Below are positions 63,759 through 64,000 of a stretch of 64,000 nt of DNA, piece after piece; position 1 is the first letter of the stretch, and each line of letters opens with the position of its first letter. The DNA is taken from the NCBI GenBank assembly GCA_034687125.1, contig JAQGBZ010000256.1, positions 1 through 64,000 of the forward strand, read 5' to 3'. The DNA is from Neelides folsomi. Its lineage: Eukaryota > Arthropoda > Collembola > Neelipleona > Neelidae. Below the pieces are notes generated by a model. That model saw only the letters and a program-made list of their open reading frames with translations, was not told where the DNA came from and ran no database searches. Made by a program: the position numbers and the translations under genes.

Positions 63759-64000
63759 TTTTTCAAATGAAGCTTATTCGATCATGCGCTTGTAAAATAA
63801 ATTAAATTCCAATCATTCACTGTCTAATAAGTATTTTATTTATATTTTATTTTAATATTACTTACAACTTATTATACTTGTTATTTAGATTAATACTGAC
63901 AAATAAGATATAATTGCAGTATTACAAAATACATCTTGAATAAATATTAATTAATATTTTCTTGTATGAATTACCGTTGTAAGGTAATTTTAGTAGGTTT
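63759..64000. other. Right edge, AT-rich noncoding
   Basis: Upstream of the Cys/Lys-rich gene; AT-rich, with no exon or repeat recognised before the window ends. Confidence 0.4.

Overview
This window is AT-rich animal nuclear DNA. Its genes have many exons split by short GT-AG introns, mostly 50 to 350 bp with a few near 1 to 1.7 kb. The set (mitochondrial-clan P450, acetylcholinesterase, axonemal dynein intermediate chain, CEP164, PDXDC1, 4EHP) fits an invertebrate metazoan, probably an ecdysozoan or arthropod-like animal that still makes cilia or flagella. The species cannot be named from sequence alone. Every gene model was built by hand from reading frame, splice signals and phase. All introns are phase-consistent in the models given.

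Layout. 0-7 kb (+): five small tandem genes, each with a signal peptide and one C-terminal membrane span; at least three have a cysteine cluster just inside the membrane. 4.26-4.51 kb and 7.55-7.91 kb: two TA-flanked MITE-like elements. 8.6-9.4 kb (+): 4EHP/eIF4E2. 9.9-10.7 kb (-): DENR. 11.8-15.1 kb (+): PDXDC1. 16.2-19.0 kb (-): mitochondrial medium-chain acyl-CoA synthetase (ACSM type) with a 10-nt microexon. 19.8-20.7 kb (+): small gene of unknown function. 22.1-23.1 kb (+): four-span membrane protein. 23.8-25.7 kb (+): secreted protein with several basic cleavage sites. 26.0-26.7 kb (-): second four-span protein. 27.4-29.7 kb (-): mitochondrial-type cytochrome P450. 30.7-36.0 kb (-): CEP164. 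37.0-38.7 kb (+): NSMCE2 SUMO ligase. 39.0-41.7 kb (-): mitochondrial ATP synthase alpha. 43.3-47.6 kb (-): DNAI1. 47.6-51.9 kb: intergenic, with a 1.08-kb foldback element and two tiny palindromic elements. 51.9-59.2 kb (-): acetylcholinesterase, with a palindromic element in one intron. 59.2-63.3 kb: long upstream region without a convincing gene. 63.3-63.8 kb (-): tiny Cys/Lys-rich protein.

How the parts relate. Most genes are unrelated housekeeping genes in divergent or convergent pairs: DENR/PDXDC1 and CEP164/NSMCE2 share upstream regions, while PDXDC1/ACSM, 4EHP/DENR and NSMCE2/ATP5F1A meet tail to tail. CEP164 and DNAI1 both serve cilia. DENR and 4EHP both act in translation. The parts that established families do not explain are the small-membrane-protein cluster at 0.8-7 kb, the secreted precursor between two four-span proteins at 22-26.7 kb, and the Cys/Lys protein at the right edge. 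No CRISPR array, rRNA or convincing tRNA was seen.
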